Shown piece by piece: positions 11,167 through 20,325 of a stretch of 21,691 nt of DNA. Numbering within the stretch: the first letter of the stretch is position 1; every line of letters starts with the position of its first letter. The DNA comes from Paramacrobiotus richtersi (Eukaryota; Tardigrada; Eutardigrada; Parachela; Macrobiotidae), in the NCBI GenBank assembly GCA_034698045.1, contig JAQGAU010001065.1:1-21691 (forward strand), written 5' to 3'. The notes under the pieces are model-generated. The model saw nothing but the letters and a program-made list of their open reading frames with translations, was not told where the DNA came from and searched no databases. The position numbers and the translations under genes were made by a program.

Positions 11167-11990
11167 CGATTATATTGTCCAGTTTTGTTTTTTTATTGCT
11201 TTGGACCACTGTTTTTTTATGTTGGGGATTTTCCTTCTGTTGGCTGTTTTTATGTTGTACTTTTTTGTTGCCTGTTGTGTGGTTACTCTGGAAACGGAAA
11301 CGGAGGCGCCCGTATCTCACTGGTGGATCTACGAGACAACCCGGATTAATTGAGCATTCGGTGGAGTGTGTGTGTTTTTTGCGGATTATACTCTGATCGC
11401 TTTGGATGCCAAATTTAGAGAAATACTTTTTACTTTTGGTTTCTCGTGTACTTTCCATTGGTTTTCAGTATGCTTGGGGAGCTGTTTTTAGCGGTTAGTG
11501 TGGTTTTAGGAATGGTTGTACTTTTCCGTTTATAGAATAATTAGAATTACTCTGTGGTGGAAAATATCTGGCAGCAAAAAAACGTTGCGTTGCGTTGCGC
11601 GAAACGTCGGACAGAAAGAAGAAAAAAATTCAGTCTATTTGAAGTTGAGTGTTTCTAGCGCTGGCTGTTGTTTTCGTTAGCGGTGAGAATTTCGGGATAC
11701 GGTGGGAAAAGGAAAGAGAAAGTGGCTTCCATTTTGTTAATATTCAAGACATTAGGAAACTCGGACTATAGTTTTGATATGTAATTAATGGTGACCGAGA
11801 GAGATCATGTTTACAGGAAAATAATCCACAATATCCTCTTACCGTTTTCAAAACGGCGTTTTGGAAAATGCATGATATCTCACAGACGAAGTGCTCAATT
11901 ATTGAAACGGTATGAAAATTTTATTGTAGAAAGCATAATATTCGTAAGAATATCTGACTCGGTCATCGGCTAAAATGAAATACGATTTGG
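11167..11990 (+). other. Tetraspanin 3' UTR and spacer
   Basis: T-rich sequence after the distal stop. I found no AATAAA or ATTAAA, so the transcript end cannot be placed. A TTGCG triplet repeat sits near 11583-11600. The hydrophobic open frame at 11175-11396 is a by-product of T-rich DNA. Confidence 0.55.
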
Positions 11991-11997
11991 AAAAAAA
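11991..11997 (-). terminator. Pol III T-run terminator of U6
   Basis: Seven A on the + strand give a T7 run on the U6 strand directly after the 3' helix and a short AAA. Confidence 0.85.
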
Positions 11998-12097
11998 TTT
12001 GGAAACGCTTCACGATTTTGCGTGTCATCCTTGCGCAGGGGCCATGCTAATCTTCTCTGTATCGTTTCCAATTTAGTATATGAGGTGGAAACACCTC
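11991..12097 (-). ncRNA. U6: U6 spliceosomal RNA gene
   Basis: The reverse strand reads as U6 snRNA, the catalytic core RNA of the major spliceosome, transcribed by Pol III. Recognised parts in order: a 5' stem-loop (GAGGTG-TTTC-CACCTC, 12097 down to 12082), ATATACTAAATTGG, the invariant ACAGAGA box (12054-12060), the AGC triad (12046-12048), and the internal stem-loop GGCCCCTGCGCAAGGATGACA. A 3' helix and a T7 run (11991-11997) follow. The length of about 107 nt is normal for U6. The core is intact and the GGAAACG/CGTTTCC helix covaries, which argues for a working gene rather than a pseudogene. The 5' stem-loop is shorter than the usual animal form. The exact 5' end is inferred from the TATA spacing. 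Confidence 0.95.
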
Positions 12098-12120
12098 GGC
12101 AATCATATGGTGCGTACGGC

Positions 12121-12127
12121 TTATATA
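12121..12127 (-). promoter_or_regulatory. TATA box of the U6 gene
   Basis: On the minus strand TATATAA starts 30 nt before the inferred U6 start at 12097. This is the arrangement of external (type 3) Pol III promoters. The proximal sequence element expected near -60 has no sequence I can recognise. Confidence 0.8.
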
Positions 12128-12765
12128 CCCTCTCAAATTCCAATTCATTATGAAGCTTCCAGCACGCTCACGCGATGCAAGTTTCCTTGCGGATACGATC
12201 ATGAAATTTATTGTTTTTATCGTAAATGGTTCGAAAATATTATTCTATACATTATCAAATGAAGAAATTGCCATATAGATGTGATGGCTAAGAAAATTTT
12301 GTTCTTGAAATCGTTGTTCTGTGGAAGCACAACATGGATGACATTGTGGTCTTCGTTTCTGTACCATGAATCTAGTAACTGCAGCCCGCGGAGTGTGCTC
12401 TTTTCGCTGCCAAAAGTGATAAGACCGACTGGATTTTGCATGTGGATGGTTATTCTTTGTTCAGTAGATCTTCCAGACTCCAGTAGTCTCGCAGATTACA
12501 CAAATGCTTTCATAGTGTTACGTAGAACAACCTTCGAATCAGATTCGTAAGCGACGATGAGCAATGGGAACGGGCTTTGAAATTTGGAGCGGATTGACTG
12601 TAGGATTGATTAATGCCATGAGCGTTCTACGAAAACGTCCCTCCTATGTCGCATACATCGAATTTCCGGGTACTTTCGTATTCTGTAAACACGTGATGCC
12701 CTATTTACTGTTTATAAAAAAATTGGTTACGGAAATCTGCATTACTTATAAAACAGAAAAAAAGT
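12128..12765. other. Spacer between U6 and tRNA genes
   Basis: No gene recognised. Open frames on both strands overlap each other around 12217-12550, and neither shows a family signature. The U6 upstream control element should lie within the first 50 nt of it. Confidence 0.5.
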
Positions 12766-12771
12766 AAAAAA
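12766..12771 (-). terminator. Pol III terminator of tRNA-Arg
   Basis: A T6 run on the minus strand, one base after the discriminator. Confidence 0.85.
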
Positions 12772-12772
12772 T

Positions 12773-12845
12773 CGACCACGATGGGAATTGAACCCACATA
12801 CTTCTGATTCGAAGTCAGACGCCTTAACCATTAGGCCACGCGGCC
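12773..12845 (-). tRNA. trnR(ucg): tRNA-Arg (anticodon TCG)
   Basis: The minus strand folds into a complete 73-nt cloverleaf. The acceptor GGCCGCG pairs with CGTGGTC (G-T pairs at 2 and 5), the D arm is GCC-TAATGGTTAA-GGC, and the anticodon stem TCTGA/TCAGA carries the loop CTTCGAA. The anticodon TCG is at 12810-12812 and reads CGN arginine codons, CGA in particular. The variable loop is AGTAT, the T arm is GTGGG/CCCAT with loop TTCAATT, and the discriminator is G. There is no intron and no encoded CCA, as expected in eukaryotes. The internal A box (TGGCCTAATGG) and B box (GGTTCAATTCC) are recognisable. The B box has A where the consensus has G. Confidence 0.96.
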
Positions 12846-13495
12846 AAGCCTTGACAGCACTGGAATTCAGCACTACGAATGTTTCCAGGTGCACACAAAA
12901 GTACAGGATTACCAGCTTTTGGATTATCAATTAAATTGTCTACTATTACAACATAACTTCGGCCAACAATTCCCAGGGCACAGGTTGTCGGTTTTAATCG
13001 ATAGCATTTTACACGTCAGTATGTAACGCTTGGGTAAGCACCATTATTCGAATTAGAAGTACAAAACAGTTTCTAACGTGAGATACAAAATTAAATTAAT
13101 CGGACATTTCTCAAACCGAGTGGTCACCTAGCAGTATGTAAGCAAGTGTATTTTCTTCCTGTACAATTTCAGCGCTTTAACTGACATGTGCCATATACCG
13201 TTGCATATACAGTACACATTGTTTCGTTTTACAGACTTTTCTCGGTAAGCGCGTATAAGCACAGCACCGGAAGTCGGCTTATCGAATGCCGTATATCCGG
13301 TGATCATTTTTACAGCCTCTCAGTTCTCCGGTTCGGCGCGCTACACAATATCGCATGGCATAAAGCGTGCAACTTTCCATTTTGAAAAATACAGATTCAA
13401 ATCCGACTATGCCATAAAAATTTTTTTCCTGATAATTCAGAGTAAATTCCCAAAGTATTGCTTCAATATTACTAGAACGTGGAATACTGTACTTT
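12846..13495 (+). other. Spacer and presumed promoter/5' UTR of the guanylate cyclase
   Basis: No gene, RNA or convincing core promoter motif was recognised. The overlapping open frames at 13188-13548 on both strands have no family features. Confidence 0.5.
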
Positions 13496-16400
13496 ATGCA
13501 GGCAATGTGGAAACGCGGATTAATAATCATATTGATTCTGCATTATGATCTGGCAGTTGGGACACCGGGTCATTTACGCGATAATTACTCTATCCCCCTG
13601 CATATCATCAGCGTAATCAACGGAAATAACCAGATCTTTGGATATAATGCAATAGCGCCGGTCTATGACGTCGCTTTATACAATGCCAAAAAACTGTATG
13701 GGAAAGTCTTCAATAATACAACCTACACAATGGTCTATGAACCTGGATCGTTTTTGTGTGCTGAAGCGGCAGCGGCCATGCTGACCACGACTGCCAAGAT
13801 ATTTCAAGCTATGGCGAAACGACCAGATGATTTTACTGTAATTTTTGCACCAGGTATGACGTGAAAACTTCTGCATATATTCCAGTGTGTTATGCATCGA
13901 AATAATATTAGTTTCGCCCCGATCTGTTTGCGTACAAATAATGTAAAAAATTATCCAGCCGTAAACTCTTCTTCATCGAGTAATAATTTGATAATAATTA
14001 TAGGCTGCAGTCCGGAAATCACTGCTTTGGGAGATTTTGCCAGAGGTAATCAAAGTGCATTTAATGTTTCCGGTCGTTTTTAGTCATAGCTTTATTAGCT
14101 TATAAGAATGAATAATGCAAACTGTACAGATATCTGAACTCTGAAGTGAAAGCATAGTAAATATAAATTATAAAAATAAACTCGCAAATTTTATAATTCT
14201 ACTTCTAGTTCATATTCATAACGCACTTATTAATAATTACCTAGTTATGTGCAATTTTGGTCCTCGGATAAACTTATTAATCAAGAAAAGGTGCCACGTC
14301 AAAAGAAATATTTATCATCCATAATAGTTGGGGCTTTTTATTTGTTTTTTCATGTCACTAATTATGAAGTGAATGTGCTCATAAGGGAGTATACGCTGTC
14401 TTGGTTTCTGTAGAATGGGATGCGCCGCTTTTTTCTGCGTAAGTACATACAGACACATGCTATTATATAGTTCGTGGGATTTTTACACAGACATAACTGA
14501 CCACGGGCATGCAACATGGTAATATTTACGTACCATGCAGACTACATTTATATTACGAATTCAGTTGATTCACTGCGGAAATTTGTAATGTAAGCTGCTG
14601 TACATATTCCTAATGATTTCAGTATTGCAAGCGACAGGTTATTATTGAATAAAGAACGATACCCAACGGTCATCACATGTCCAGCGGTTGACCACAACAC
14701 CATCTCAGAATCCCTGCTGCTCCTGTTGGAAAAGTATCAATGGCGAACATTGACCTTTTTCTGCGACACTCTGACCCAGTACGCGGCGCTGCAGACCTAT
14801 TACACCAATTCATGCAGTAACATCCGGCGGAACTTGGAAGCGGCTAAAAATATCCAGTATGGTATTTCTCAGCTGGATTTTGACTCAAAAACCTTCCAGG
14901 ATTATGCGTATCTGCTCAGGCGGATGCAGCAACATAGCCGAGGTAAAGAATTAAACATTTTCTTTGATAAAATAATGATATGCCGTTTGTCTTGGTTTAA
15001 AAAAGTTGTTTTCATGCAGTTGCTATCATGTTCACACATCCAAAAATACTCCGGAAAATTCTGGTATGTGCAATATGTATATCGTGGAATAATGTTTTGC
15101 ATGTTTACTTTTATGTCAAATTTTCTGTCTAAAATAGTTTCATATGGGAACTAATTGCAAGTGTATCAATATGAGGAGTAAGGTTATAATATACTGTACA
15201 GCATATAATGGAACCATTCGTTTCGGTTTTTAAATACATATCTTCTAAGCCATAAATTGTGAAACGTTCGTGTACGGTACGACTGTTGTCATTTCAGATG
15301 CAGGCGAAGCAGTTAAACATGACGAATGGCGAATACGTAAGTATGATAAAGCTGTATTACCTGTTTTTTTATACCGTGAAATATATGCAACATCTCGACT
15401 ATAGTATATGACCACAGTGTTATTAGTTCATAAGGTTTTTTTTCTTATCAGCACTAAAAATAGATACCTTAAAGCAACAATTACGGTTTATCCGTATGTA
15501 TACTGTATATATGTATGGTAGGCACTGCAAAATGCGGATCACTTGTTGATTTATGGGAAACCATAAGTTTGTGTACCGGCAAACTGCACGTGACCTTTCA
15601 TGTTGAGAGTTTTTTTGTCATTCACTTCTGAATCAAGAAACCTTTAGTGGATAGTCAAAATAAAACATGATTTAAGACGACAAGCATATAGTCCTGCATA
15701 AGCGCTAACGATTAATTCTTATAAGCCACGTGCACTAATATATACCTATACAAGAATTTTCCAGATCTACTTGTCATCCCAGCCAACCAGAGTGCCAACG
15801 CTAGGTACCATTGAATGGGAAGTTCACGATGGAGATAGCGATGTTCGTAAGATTTTTTTCTCATGTGGCATGTGTTCGCTACAAAGTGCATTTGTAAGAA
15901 CAAAATTCGAGAATTTGCTACACATGTTTGTACCGTAAGATCAACTATCTACTAACTACAGATTGTTGTTCCTTTGTGAAATTTAGGAGGCCTTCGAGGC
16001 TTTTCAGTCGCTCATCTATTTCAACAATGTCAATGCAAACTGGAAGACTATGCGAGGTGTTTTTGAGAAGATCCAAATGATCTCCACAACCCGCTACAAT
16101 AAAACGATACCGAAAGATGATATTGTACGTTTCACGCCGTTGGATACTCTTTATTTGATCTATACAGACCAGTTCTTTCATCAAACAGATAAACGACCTC
16201 GCTATGTCGGCATATGAATCCTTTTCAGCATTTGCACAGGTATGATCCTATAACGCTTCGTTCAAGGTTAGCTTTCTTTGAAAGATGATCCCTTTGACAA
16301 TTCCAAGATTTGGAATGAAACTTCCACGTGGGAAAAGGGACAACTATCCGGAACTACATTTGCACGTGATGTATGGAACCGGACATTTGTACTGCCATCC

Positions 16401-16755
16401 AGGGAGATGTATATTTCGGCAAATGGGCTCCGGCGAACCGATGCGGTGTATTTCAAACTGAACAAAACATCCAAAATCTTTGAGGTAACAAGCTTAACTT
16501 GAGATTCTCAAGTTTGCTGATTAAACTGAGATCTTGTGTCTTTAGAGTGCGGAATAAGATGCTTAACATTATTACTGAAATGGTGAAATTATTACTGACT
16601 CGCGTTACAGGTCGCTTGGCATTACGACGCCATTTCTTCCAAATTACTGTACCAGGATCCGGTGCTAGCAGAAACTTGGTACGGTGGAGGCAGTGCACCG
16701 TTAGACATTCCAAAATGCGGTCTTCGTGGAGATTTGTGTCAACAAAACGCCCAGG
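13496..16755 (+). other. Ectodomain-coding exons 1-11 of the guanylate cyclase
   Basis: Exons 1-11 encode the periplasmic-binding-protein-like ligand domain typical of this family. Landmarks are YDVALYNAKKLYG, FAPGCSPEITALGDFAREWD across exons 1-3, APLFSAIASDRLLLNKERYP, LEKYQWRTLTFF, VAIMFTHPKILRKIL, MTNGEY, NDLAMSAYESFSAFAQ and ARDVWNRTF. Several N-X-S/T sites are present (NNTT, WNETS, WNRTF, LNKTS). Exons 3, 5 and 6 are only 25, 44 and 39 nt. They were found because they restore both the frame and the expected family sequence. Confidence 0.9.
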
Positions 16756-19700
16756 GTAGACGTTTCGTAAAGATCTTGTCAGACATGTGTACATATGACA
16801 TCGTGCCCATGTCAACGTTGTAGGAAGCGGCGCGCTGATTGGATCGACGGTCGGCGTTCTGTGCATTGTTATAGCCGCAACCGCAGCGGTGGTCATCTGC
16901 TTAAAGCGTCGTTCCTTGCACGACGGCAAACACTTATGGTGGCATTTGGAAGAATCCTTATTACACCACCGTCAGGCAAAGTTTCCCTTGAACGAAACGG
17001 ACCATTCACTGGAACACAGTCCTCTCGGCAAAATCACCAAAGTGATACTGCGCCATGAACAGAAATTACGGTTGTTTGGTCAATGTGACCAAACGGTGTG
17101 GACGGAAATTATCGCTAAACACTATGTTCCACCTGAAGATATCATGCGGCATAAACATCTACGCGACACACTTCATGTGGTCAGTTTTGTAGTTTCTCAT
17201 ACGTGGAACCCATAGTCACATAAGATTGCAGACGATATTTGCAAAGTACAGTGAAACGTAAACTAATGATAAGTTACTAATATGTATGATAACTAGTTTT
17301 TCATTAACAGCATTCAGCGAATTTGTGGTTATAGTTTCATGCAAGTTTCCATCGTTGCAGCTCAAAGACTTGAACCACAACAACGTAGGACGATTTTTCG
17401 GAATACTGTCATCTCCAGCTTCCAATGTAACCTGCCTTATCTTCGAATTCGGGAGTCGTGGCACGCTTTATTCGCTGCTGCAGAGCGAGCGGCTTCTTCT
17501 AGATCGCGAAATCCAAGCAGCCATCATTTGGGAAATCATTGATGTGCGCAACCAGTATATAAAACTATATCTGTACAGCGTACAGTCTATTTTAACAAAG
17601 GTCATAATAGTCTAGTTTTGTTATGGTTCTACTTTCATTTTACGCAGGGGTTGAAATTTATCCACTTCTCAGCACTCCGCTGTCATGGGATGTTATCCAG
17701 TTTATCAGTAACGGTCAACCAACGCTTCCGGCCTTTATTGATAAATCATGTTGTGACACGCTTCAGGAAAGCGTTACACAACACTATCTTCCCTGAATGC
17801 ATGCCACCGGACCCCGCAGTCCTGTGGGCAGCACCGGAAATGACAGTACAAAACATGAACGGGAAGAATGCGAGTGTTGGCTCAAGAGAGGCAGACATGT
17901 ATAGCCTATCTATCATCGTGACGGAAATGCTTTCGCCGAAGTCTGTGCCGTTTCTTACCAAACTTGGTGACCTTTCGATGCTATCACTAACTGAAGGTAA
18001 AGTAAAGTAAGGTAAGTAAAGTAATTAAAGTAACGCAGTCAACTAACGCACGATATTAATATTTACATGAATATACCAAACTAAAACATGAATTCAGTAA
18101 CAATAACCAGTTCCATATGAAACGCTGTAACCAACGTAGATTACAAAGCTTAAGCTAAAAAGGTGATAAGTGAGCAAGAAAAATGCACAGCACGCAACAA
18201 AATATGGAGGACAAAACTAAAAACATATAGCTCACGAACTTAACACAAGGAATAAGGTAAAATATGTACTTTGGCTGTAAAATATGCATCTGATGTTTCA
18301 AAATCGGAAAACAGTCGATACGAGTCCGTTGCTGGGAAATATACCACAACAGTCCATATCTGCATATATGTTTTAGAAAGTTGGAGCATTCTGCGCGAGC
18401 TATGCAGCAGAAGGACGATTGAGATACCTCAAGAAGACCTTCCGGAAGGGCTGCGAAAGTTCATCCACGCAAGCCTAGCGGAAGACCCAATGCTGCGGCC
18501 CAATATGGCACAGTTCACAACTGCGCTCGGCCGACATATTTCACGCCGAAAATTAGTGGAAACAATTCTGTCTCGGCTGGAAGATTACGCAGCGGAACTG
18601 GAAACAACCGTTTTCCAAAGAACCCAAGAACTGATTGCCGAGCAGCGCAAGGTGGACCAGATTCTGGGAGAAATAATTCCTTCGTAAGTCATATAAAAAT
18701 GCTCACTGCCAGTATACATTTCTGTACCGGACAGGGCATGTTAATGATATAGTTTCATAGGCCTTTAATCCATAATCTTCGGAACAAAATACCCATCAAT
18801 TCGGAACTGTTCGAATCGGTCACCATATCTTTTAATGATGTCCCTCACTTCGAGTCCCTTTGCTCACAATCCACGCCTCTGGAATGCGTTCGCCTTCTGA
18901 ATGAGCTGCACAACGCCTTCGACACCATTCTTCCACGTTTTAATGTCTATAAAGTGGAAACCGTCAACGACTGCTACATGGTCAGTCAATGACCAACCTG
19001 CATGACAGTTGCACCCTATTGACCTTTGACAGAATACGATTTTTACCACTGTAGCTAGCAAGTGGCATACCTGTACGCTTTGGAATTCTTCACGCCGGAG
19101 AAATATGCAAGATGGCGTTGGCCATGCGACAGGCGATGATAACGGTTGAAGTGCATGGATTGTCCTCCAATCGGAGCTCCTTGAAAATCCGTACTGGCAT
19201 TAATTCTGGTAACGATTACTAACGAATTCGGGAATGAAGTCCTAGACTATGCAAATTGTAATGTGTTTGTGGCTGACGATAGGAAGCTGTGTTGCTGGCG
19301 TAGTCGGACTTCGAATGCCTCGATACTGTCTGTAAGTGAAAAACAATGTGGTGCGAAAGACTTTGCATGCATGTGACAGACAGTTCAGTTCTGCAATTCG
19401 TTGACGTCACCCACGGCAAACGGGAAACTATCGACAAATGATTGTTGCACAAGGTTTTCCCGCGTTCTTAATATGGTTCCTTTGAGCAGGTTTGGCGATA
19501 CAGTTAACACCGCAAGCAGGATGGAAAGCACTGGCGAAGGTACTGCAGTACATGACAAACGTAGCATACATAACAAACGTAGCAAACAAACAATCATAAT
19601 ATCGGTTCCCGATGTGACCCTTTGCAGTCATTTATGGACACTTAGCTTTGGTTTAAAAGGTCATTCACACAGTGTGCTCTATACGAATTTCATGTGTTAA

Positions 19701-20203
19701 TCAGATCTGTTTGCATGTTTACAGAGACAAAGATCCAGATCAGTGCTGAGACGAAAGCCTTGGTGGAACAGATTGGTGGTTATGTTCTCAATCCTCGCGG
19801 AATGATCGAGGTCAAGGTAAGGAAGCCTCGTTAATGGCTCCAGCTGGAACTAGATTGAAACAAACCTGTGAAGGATTTGTATACAGTTATAACAACAAAA
19901 CGTGCGCTGTAATTGTAGTACTATTTTGTCTCAGACGGAGATGCCACGAAGTTTCATAGGTCTTGCTTCCTTAAAAGTAAGGGACCCGAAAAGGCAGATG
20001 GACAAAAACATAATGCTGAGCTGAACATGCTAACCACCTGAGCGGCCAGTGAGACGACAGTGGTTATGACTCTTGACTAGCTACGCTTCGGGTCCCTCAC
20101 TTGTTAGACTTGTTATTCAAAGATACCTTCAGGCGTCACTTTTCAGGGAAAAGGAGCTATGGAAACGTTTTGGCTTATCGGTCTGAGCAAGGATGCTGAT
20201 TAG
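13496..20203 (+). CDS. Receptor-type (membrane) guanylate cyclase, 21 exons
   Basis: Makes cGMP from GTP at the plasma membrane in response to ligand. Exons: 13496-13853, 14004-14045, 14414-14438, 14623-14942, 15020-15063, 15298-15336, 15765-15893 (or 15846), 15987-16124, 16189-16239, 16272-16484, 16611-16755, 16824-17179, 17361-17543, 17648-17996, 18377-18683, 18761-18980, 19055-19208, 19283-19331, 19490-19539, 19725-19816, 20147-20203. All junctions keep frame except that the exon 7 end needs the longer form (see findings). The product is about 1,106 residues, normal for the family. Order: signal peptide (KRGLIIILILHYDLAVG), ectodomain, one TM, kinase-homology domain, dimerisation linker, class III cyclase. 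The ATG at 13496 is the first that leads into the signal peptide. The ligand cannot be told from sequence, and natriuretic-peptide-receptor likeness is only at family level. Confidence 0.94.
16824..18683 (+). other. Membrane helix, kinase-homology domain and linker (exons 12-15)
   Basis: Exon 12 opens with the single membrane helix (ALIGSTVGVLCIVIAATAAV, about residues 504-527), followed by basic KRR. The kinase-homology domain follows: LKDLNHNNVGRFFGIL, CLIFEFGSRGTLYSLL, GLKFIHFSALRCHGMLSS, LWAAPE, ADMYSLSIIVTEM and LAEDPMLRPNMAQF. As in other receptor cyclases the HRD aspartate is missing (HGML). The DFG segment is also gone (LLINHVV), so catalysis is not expected. The linker LEDYAAELETTVFQRTQELI is the conserved coiled-coil dimerisation piece. 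Confidence 0.92.
17997..18034 (+). repeat. GTAAA-type repeat at the exon 14 donor
   Basis: The donor after exon 14 lies in a run of GTAAA/GTAAG units (six or so), giving several overlapping potential 5' splice sites. Only the first, at 17997, keeps the frame into exon 15 without meeting the TAA at 18008. Confidence 0.75.
19551..19584 (+). repeat. Two direct repeats of 16 bp in cyclase intron 19
   Basis: catgacaaacgtagca and cataacaaacgtagca lie 18 bp apart with one mismatch, just inside the intron after exon 19. Confidence 0.7.
19975..20102. mobile_element. MITE-like inverted-repeat element in cyclase intron 20
   Basis: AAGTAAGGGACCCGAA (19975-19990) is mirrored by TTCGGGTCCCTCACTT (20087-20102), 15 of 16 positions complementary. 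The whole unit is 128 bp. Inside, a second inverted pair (TAACCAC / GTGGTTA) gives a nested hairpin. The minus strand holds GCCGCTCAGGTGGTTAGCA, which resembles a tRNA A box. A small non-autonomous element or foldback fits. No clear target-site duplication is visible. Confidence 0.6.
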
Positions 20204-20319
20204 AATGCAAGAATATATCCTCACCACTCACTCGACGGATTTCTATATGATTTGATGGCACTTACACGTGGCTATACAGAGTTACAGATGAAATGCATTT
20301 GAAAGCATTTAATCCAAGC

Positions 20320-20325
20320 AATAAA
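20320..20325 (+). promoter_or_regulatory. Poly(A) signal of the guanylate cyclase
   Basis: A canonical AATAAA lies 117 nt after the stop codon at 20201-20203, the only one near enough to serve this gene. Confidence 0.75.

Larger units (their letters stand above)
18761..20203 (+). other. Class III cyclase domain (exons 16-21)
   Basis: Six exons encode the C-terminal cyclase. Metal-binding aspartates are kept at about D926 (SFND) and D970 (VNDCYM). The guanine-selecting glutamate (VYKVET, E966) and cysteine (MPRYCLFGDT, C1040) are present. So are the transition-state N1047 and R1051 (VNTASRMES) and the VKGKG lysine loop near 1088. This set predicts GTP specificity and activity. Unusual changes are NDVPHFESL where the family usually has SDIVGFT-like sequence, and NDCYM for GDAYM. 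The protein ends 18 residues after the last junction (TFWLIGLSKDAD). Confidence 0.94.

Noticed and set aside
11175-11396. Hydrophobic open frame with a basic stretch after it, resembling another membrane segment, just after the tetraspanin
   Set aside because: It has no ATG start. The sequence is T-rich, which alone yields F, L, C and W codons, and it lacks the RYRNQ..P tail of the two real last exons.
12217-12550. Overlapping open frames on both strands between U6 and the tRNA
   Set aside because: The two frames overlap each other, show no motif, and no splice signals support either.
14645-15154. A 169-codon open frame read as one protein
   Set aside because: Only its first part is exon 4 of the cyclase. 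The frame crosses the donor at 14943, runs through intron 4 and passes over exon 5, which is used in another frame.
16453-16929. A 158-codon minus-strand open frame
   Set aside because: It is antisense to cyclase exons 10-12, which carry clear family motifs on the + strand; the minus peptide has none.
13496-20203. Possibility that the cyclase is a pseudogene because many exons appear out of frame at first sight
   Set aside because: Once the 25-, 44- and 39-nt exons are included, every junction but one joins in frame and all catalytic residues are intact.
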